A model generated the notes under the pieces. That model saw nothing but the letters and a program-made list of their open reading frames with translations. It did no database searches and was not told the DNA's origin. From contig CM038467.1 in the NCBI GenBank assembly GCA_021464415.1, forward strand, positions 47,553,715 to 47,617,714: DNA of 64,000 nucleotides. Direction: 5' to 3'. A program made the position numbers and the translations under genes. This DNA comes from Lonicera japonica. Lineage: Eukaryota; Streptophyta; Magnoliopsida; Dipsacales; Caprifoliaceae. This document shows positions 58,644 through 64,000 of the stretch, piece by piece (the stretch's first letter is position 1; each line of letters begins with the position of its first letter).

Positions 58644-59106
58644 CTATTTATGCGAAAATTGTTTATCACAATTAATCAAAGTAGCACTATAACAGTTAAT
58701 ATCAACATAATTTTTTTTCATTAATTTAAAACACATGTACATGTTGTAAGGCTTCGCGGCCGAAAAAAAAAGTGGGGGGAGGGAAGACAAGTTTTTTTCT
58801 TCAAAAAATTCCTCCAATGTGAAAATCCCTGATGGTTCAGCCTCGACAACTCTCATGAACTTCTCGAGTTGGTTATTAATTTTGTCGAAGCGCTCTTTAA
58901 GAAGACCTCCTCTGCTTGAAAGACACAAATCGTTCTTTCAAACGAAAAAATCGACCAACAAGACGGTCATAGCTCTTCTTCAGACGACGATGTTTTTATT
59001 TAAAACGAAGAAAGGCCTTTAACACGTTGGCCACTTTTGTATCGTCTACCCCTCCACCATATGCAGAAGCAGCATCGGAAACGGATTCATTGTTAGGATC
59101 CGCCAT
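58644..59106 (-). pseudogene. Small antisense ORF of element C, function unknown
   Basis: ATG at 59106 (MADPNNESVSDAASAYGGG), with TATATAAT 77 bases upstream (59190-59183). After an in-frame TAA at about 58998 and a frameshift near 58915 it continues LKERFDKINNQLEKFMRV and VEAEPSGIFTLEEFFEE. The middle is basic and helix-prone, suggesting a coiled coil. I do not recognise the family. It is on the strand opposite to gag-pol, like the larger gene upstream. Confidence 0.45.
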
Positions 59107-59182
59107 TGAAATGAAACTCATAAGTTAAAATTGCTTTTCAGTTACGTACAATGAAGAATAAACAGTGAGCAATCTAATAGGG

Positions 59183-59190
59183 ATTATATA
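59183..59190 (-). promoter_or_regulatory. TATA box candidate of the small antisense ORF
   Basis: TATATAAT on the minus strand, followed by an AT-poor stretch and then the ATG context TTCAATGGCG. Confidence 0.4.
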
Positions 59191-59560
59191 GGGTATCAAA
59201 AAACCCTATACAATGAATGTCCTATAAATATAAAAAGGCATTCATCATTTAACATTCTCGACACGCGCCATTTATTATTCTCTTTATTCGAAGAAACACC
59301 TTGGGTATTTGCCAAAACCCCTCACATTAGTTGCCTAGTGGCCATTTCTTAAAGGCCATGTGGCCAACTGGGGGGCATAATTACAATTAACCAATAGATC
59401 AAATATGACATACATGCTCGGCAAAAAGAATTTATACTAAACACACAAAGAAAAACATACTCTGCAAAAAGTATTTTCATTACAACTTTTCATTAAGTAA
59501 AAAAAATATACATATATATATATATACATATACAACTAGAAAAAAAGAAAACGAAGAAAA

Positions 59561-62040
59561 TCATCTTTCATCCTCATTATCTTCAGCACCATTATCACCT
59601 TCTTGCTTTCCCTCAGAAACAGGAGGAGGTTGAGCGAATAGATTAGGGGGGCAAGGTGCCGGTTTATCATAAAGAGGATCCCCCTCGACAACTCCTGTAG
59701 CAGATAAACCAAATTCATAACCGACTTTATAAATGATATCTTTTATCTTCACAATCTGGTCTGCTGCTTCATCTGAGGCCTCATTATAACCCGTCGTCTC
59801 GGCGTTGGTTAACTCTTCGAAATGAAGAGACTTGAGCTCTTCAATTGCTACTTCGGCTACCCTTTTCTCCTCCTCTCTGGCCTTGGCCATGGCTTGAGCT
59901 TTGCTATTCTGAGCCAACGTAAGAGAATTTTAAAGTTCAGCAACCTGAGCCTGAAGAATCTGAACTTGACTCTCCAAATGAGCCTTATTTTCCTCAGCCG
60001 ACTTCGTCACATCGCTATAATCGGCTTGAAAAGAAGAAAGATGATTTGTCACATCAAAGATTATGGCCTTGGCCTCGTTAGCTTCCTTTTTGGCCTCCGA
60101 AACTTCTTTTTTAAGCCTAGCCACCTTTGCCTTGTGGTCTTTTCTGGCCTGTTTGTGTCGAGAAATCATTTCGACAAAGTATTGATTTGATTGTATAAAA
60201 AATGAAAGGGCAGTTAAAAAAAATCGATGAAAAAAAAAACAAAATTTCAATCAAAAGAAGGGACAATATCTTACGCTGACTTGGCACTGGAGCCCTTATA
60301 TTCCAGTTCGTAGAGGGAAACAGACTTCAGCTTTTTGCCATCCTCTGGCAAAATCATATCAATTGCTAGAGCATGAGCAACCCTACCGCTCATCAAAGTA
60401 GAGTCCTTTATATTGATAGGCCTCTGATCTTGAACAACTCAGGGCCTAACGACGAACTCCTCAGGAAGAGCTTCCTCTGAAGAAGTATCTTCCTGAATCT
60501 CGGTCACCTGAGGATGAGCAGGTGAATTGACCGGATATTCAGCACCTTCATGATCATGTGCCCTTGTTTGAATTGGAGGAGATGGACTCTCTAAAATCCC
60601 GTCATCCCTAACGTTTCCACCAACTTCAGGGCGGGCGTCTTCTATGATCGGATTTCTAACTTCGATTGGTGGAGCCTCTTCTTGTGTAGTTTTCCTCCTT
60701 TTGGTAGGAGGACCCGCCGAACTTTTGGAGGCCCTATCCTTATAGAGCCGAGCATTCAGAGAATCAAAAACACTACGCCGACCATCCATATTTGTGTCAG
60801 AAGACTCGAAAATGGGTACCTCACTTCTGGATCTTCTTCTTAATAGAGATTCCTCAATCTCCTCTAATTCCTCCTCTGTGGGAAGGTTTACTTCAACTAC
60901 CCCAATAGAAGCAGACACGGTTTCACCTCGCCTCCTTGAAATTGAAATGGCAGTGCTCGGCTTAACCACAAAAACCCCTTTAGCGTTCTCAGTCTGCAAC
61001 ACAGGACGATTGACCTGAGGGTTACGAAATTTTTCTACTGTCGACCTCTTATTTTTCTTTTTTCCTTTACCCCTTTCTTCTCTGACAACTAGAAGCTCAG
61101 GAAACTCTAAGTCCGGAGACTCTCCAACTAAAATACACCGCCTGATACCCGCACTTTTCCCAACCACCCAAGGATTCACTACATTATGATCTTTGAAGAA
61201 ATTGTATTTGTCTTTATCCAGAAGGGGAGGGCCAACCCACTTAACAATGTTGGTACGGCTGGAGAAAGAGGTATACGGAGGGATGTAATTTAGAAGAATG
61301 TGAGTCGATCTGGGATGGCGAGAAGGCCCTACATTATCAGACCCATTATAGTTAATAGCCGCGTTCAAATGATCACGATTGAGCTCGTCTAAAAGCGGTT
61401 TATTAAAACATCTCTTCGCTCCGCCAACTGCAAAAAAGAAAAGCCAGTTAAGGTAAAACATCAAACAGTTGATAGACAAAAAAAATATACAAATATATCC
61501 GTGGTAAGTAAAATGAAAACCAGGTGCGCCGAAGTGCCTAGGGATGCTTTTGTTAACTGGGTCAGGTTCAAGATTCCCAATAAGAAGAACTACATCGTTA
61601 AATGCTCCTTTATGAGATGACGCTAGCCCCTCAACAATAGAAGGAAAATGGGGTCTGGCCCTCAAATTCCATTTATCTTTAGACTCAGACAAAAGGTACC
61701 AGTATTTAATTTCTTTCAACCCCAGGTTGAGATTAAGACGTCTATTTAATTCGAACGTGCCTAAAATAATTCTGAGCACATTCGGAGTTAGCTGGCATAG
61801 ATGAAAATGAGTATCCCTAAAAAAATCTACCAGCAAAGGATCAAGAGGAATCCTCAACCTAGCAACCTTGAAGAAGGATGTGTAAATGGGGTATTCATTA
61901 TGAGATGGGAGTAAACCTAGTTCTATATCCTTAAAAACATCCTCATAATGCCCAGGTTCTCTCCAAGAAATTCCATTAGGAATATATGCCCTCTCAAATT
62001 CTGATTTGTCTATATCGGTGTTCAAGGCATACTTTCCCCC
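59561..62040 (-). pseudogene. PF04195-like 'putative gypsy type transposon' protein, antisense gene of element C
   Basis: The N-terminal 150 codons (EPGHYEDVFKDIELGLLPS, LRIPLDPLLVDFF, QLTPNVLRIILGTFEL, IKYWYLLSE) match the PF04195 family as I know it. That family is frequent in plants but its role is unknown. Then follow a basic KGKKKNKR stretch, an acidic/proline-rich region, and a long coiled coil (ARLKKEVSEAKKEANEAK, LESQVQILQAQVAEL). Breaks: a run of 7 G at 62036-62042 puts the only nearby ATG out of frame, and in-frame stops occur at 60439 and near 59929. Intron-like segments lie at about 61428-61490 (hydrophobic if read through) and from GTAAGATA near 60277. Confidence 0.6.
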
Positions 62041-62540
62041 CCATAGTGGTCGACGAATAACGACGGTGAGAAGAACTGAAACTAGGGTTTCATGAAAATT
62101 AAATCAAAAATAAAGAACGAGAAATTAAGAACTTACAAAGAAAGGAGAACTACCGACGAACGAGACGAGCGGCGAATTCGGCGAAACGAACTAGAAAACA
62201 ATAAAAATTCGACTGTTAGAGAAGAAAAAATCTCAGCGGAGATATGAAGGAGATGAAGAGGTAGGAGTTAGGGTTGAAGAAATAATACCTTTCTTTTGAA
62301 AATTTCTTTCCTTTATTTCCCTCCAAGAGACGTCTCACCTTATTGAGATGTGTGTAAAAAGCAACCCTCATTTAATGAGATTTAACAGCTATCTCATTAT
62401 GCTCAGTCAAAATCAATGACTGACGATATGACACGTGGAGGCCATTCATAGATATTAAAATTCTCCAAAAGACTGAATAAGAATGAGAAATTGCTCTGGA
62501 GGAAATCAAGCCTCCGAACTCATGGAATTAGCATGACTTG
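62041..62540. other. Upstream region of the antisense gene, before the LTR
   Basis: No ORF. It should hold the promoter of the PF04195-like gene, but no clear TATA box on the minus strand was seen, and the TGTCGCGCGACA palindrome of element B is absent here. Confidence 0.45.
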
Positions 62541-62542
62541 AA

Positions 62543-62557
62543 GGCTTGGGGGGCAAT
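62543..62557 (+). promoter_or_regulatory. Polypurine tract of element C
   Basis: GGCTTGGGGGGCAAT lies directly before TGTGGGAGCATAG. This G-run plus TGTGGGAG arrangement is usual before the 3' LTR of Tat elements and primes plus-strand synthesis. Confidence 0.65.
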
Positions 62558-63265
62558 TGTGGGAGCATAGTTCTAAACATTCTCTGGTGGGCCGAATTGA
62601 TCTTAATGTTTCTTTATGGGCCGAATAAGTAAGACGGGGCCCAATTATCCTAAAAGATGAAAAGGATCATGAGTGAAGCCTAATAATGTAAGAGAACTAT
62701 ATATAATATTTGCCGAGCAAAGAGAGGGGTAAGCCGAGCATAAGAAGGTGCCGCCGAGTAAAAAATAATGAACTTAAAAAAGACCTCCAATGTCAGGTGG
62801 AGGATATATCAGTACAAGCTAGCTCACCAATGAGAAAAGGACGTCTACAGACGGTATCGCACGATGAATGATTACTGTACAAATAAATGATCAATTAACA
62901 CGTGTAAGTGAGAAGAAGTTAGTTATAACAGTTGTCCCTCCGACAGGTGGATGGAGAAAATGAGTGCCACGAAAGCCCCAAAAATATGCCCCGGATGGTA
63001 ATTTCACTGGTGACCTAATCCATCTTGGGGAACACAAAATGCAGGGCTATAAATAGAAAAAAGGTGCTCTCAAAAGGAGAGAGAAAAAACCTTGAAAAAG
63101 AGGAGGAGAGGCAAAATCCAGTTATCATTTCTACCAGTTTGGGCCGGACTTACTTCGGTGTATAAAAGCATCACATACAACTATAGTTAGAGATTTTCTT
63201 ATATTATAATTATTCGTATTTTTGAATTGTACAAATATTTTATACAATAGTTGCGGCAACAATCA
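62558..63265 (+). mobile_element. 3' LTR of element C
   Basis: Starts TGTGGGAGCATAG and ends GCGGCAACAATCA (the end may be 63261 or 63265), about 708 bases. TATAAATA lies at 63048-63055 with a transcribed-looking purine stretch after it. There is no partner LTR in the window and no target duplication could be tested. Confidence 0.65.
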
Positions 63266-64000
63266 ATTTATTGGAGTGGTGTTATATGAATTTGTCTAGA
63301 AAGTTTGTATGGAAAAAGTTTAGCATTTTTCTCATAGACGAGTATATCTTTTTGAAAAATTTTAGTTTTTTCACTATTTTTGTACAAGTGTTTTGTAAAA
63401 ATTGATGTAGCGTTAATTAATTAAATAAACTTGTAGAGGTAGACATACATTTAGTGTTTTACTGAATAAGCCTACTATGCATTTCAAATAGTGTCTATAT
63501 ATATATAGCACACTATTTGATTAAATATTGACAATATATTAATTTAGTAGGTTGGGTTGCTTTTTATTTAATTTAATCAATTGCAATTACCTATGTTAGA
63601 GTTTTGCATTTTAATTTATTATTAAATAATAAGATATATTAGAGTATTTGTTATTGAATAATGAGATATTAGAGAAAACTAAAAATTTAATTTCATCAAC
63701 TTAACCCACCTTAAAGTAGTTTACTATTTTAGTGTTGTTATGGAGTAAATTTTTGGAAAATAAAAGGAATGAAATTTTATTAGAAGATGGTTTATATCAA
63801 TCAAAATCACTTGTTCAATAATAGAACTGTCTATTCAGGTTTTAAATCTAGTTTACTCCGAACAAAATATTTCACTAAGTGCATAAAATAAAATAAAAAC
63901 CGCCCTTTAAACCATAGCCCACTAAACACTTTAAACTTTAGCTCACCAAACAGCCCACCTATGTTCATATATCAAATTGTTTGTTTTTATTTTGCCATAA
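63266..64000. repeat. Right flank: AT-rich DNA with a third copy of the local duplication
   Basis: From about 63459 (TGAATAAGCC, ATGCATTTCAAATAG, GCACACT, ATATTGACAATAT) to 63760 the sequence follows 26041-26340. ACCAAACAGCCCAC near 63944 also recurs at 24322. No gene. Confidence 0.5.

Larger units (their letters stand above)
52863..63265 (+). mobile_element. Ty3/Gypsy Tat-lineage retrotransposon C, 5' half missing
   Basis: It begins abruptly in the RT fingers, where element B is inserted (FPEWISNPVVV starts at 52864). It continues through RT, truncated RNase H, archaeal-type RNase H (split by element D), integrase, a repeat-rich 3' region, two minus-strand ORFs, a polypurine tract and the 3' LTR. 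No gag, protease or 5' LTR of C is present anywhere in the window. Confidence 0.8.

Noticed and set aside
61428..61490. Apparent transmembrane helix in the PF04195-like ORF
   Set aside because: T-rich segment ending TTTTTTGCAG. Intron-like rather than a membrane span.

Overview
This looks like AT-rich nuclear DNA from a flowering plant, most likely a eudicot. The evidence is one large RPS2/RPS5-like CC-NBS-LRR resistance gene with GT-AG introns, Tat-lineage Ty3/Gypsy retrotransposons that carry two RNase H domains, plant-type MITEs, and many microsatellites. Nothing prokaryotic, organellar or viral is evident. I cannot name the species.

Layout. (1) 1-27.5 kb is gene-poor, repeat-rich DNA. 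It holds a fragment resembling a PPR protein (3-122) and one apparently intact CNL gene on the minus strand (10325 down to 4175, three exons, 1190 codons plus stop). It also holds an ancient segmental duplication (12.7-15.8 kb against 17.5-19.2 kb). One copy of that duplication carries a MULE-like element and the other a foldback MITE, and each copy shows the empty site of the other insertion. Further on are an array of 22-bp palindromes (20.4-20.8 kb), a copia-type LTR remnant (22.4-22.9 kb), and a second duplication (25.6-26.1 against 26.9-27.5 kb, with related sequence after 63.45 kb).

(2) 27.86-63.27 kb is a nested retrotransposon cluster. The oldest element, C, is plus-strand Tat Ty3/Gypsy. 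Its reverse transcriptase, archaeal-type RNase H and integrase lie at 52.86-58.08 kb and its 3' LTR at 62.56-63.26 kb. A minus-strand Tat array (elements B and A) sits inside the RT gene of C. It reads LTR (52862-51308), gag-pol B, antisense genes, a 69-bp tandem array, LTR (35929-34423), then gag-pol A, which is cut off at about 27861. The 5' half of C is absent, so a single deletion probably removed the far end of A and the front of C. A young copia-like element D (53852-56386) sits inside the archaeal RNase H of C. A 2.69-kb solo-LTR-like element (38039-40728) splits one antisense gene of B.

(3) The most interesting biology is antisense cargo. Both B and C carry, between pol and the 3' LTR, genes on the strand opposite to gag-pol. 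B carries a plant-mobile-domain gene and a DUF7745-like gene. C carries a 'putative gypsy type transposon' (PF04195-like) gene and a small unrecognised ORF. Several of these contain intron-like segments, which an opposite-sense genomic RNA would not splice out. The DUF7745-like gene has its own TATA box next to the same palindrome, TGTCGCGCGACA, that is clustered upstream of the LTR TATA boxes. All retroelement ORFs seen carry stops or frameshifts, so the cluster looks dead as protein-coding DNA.
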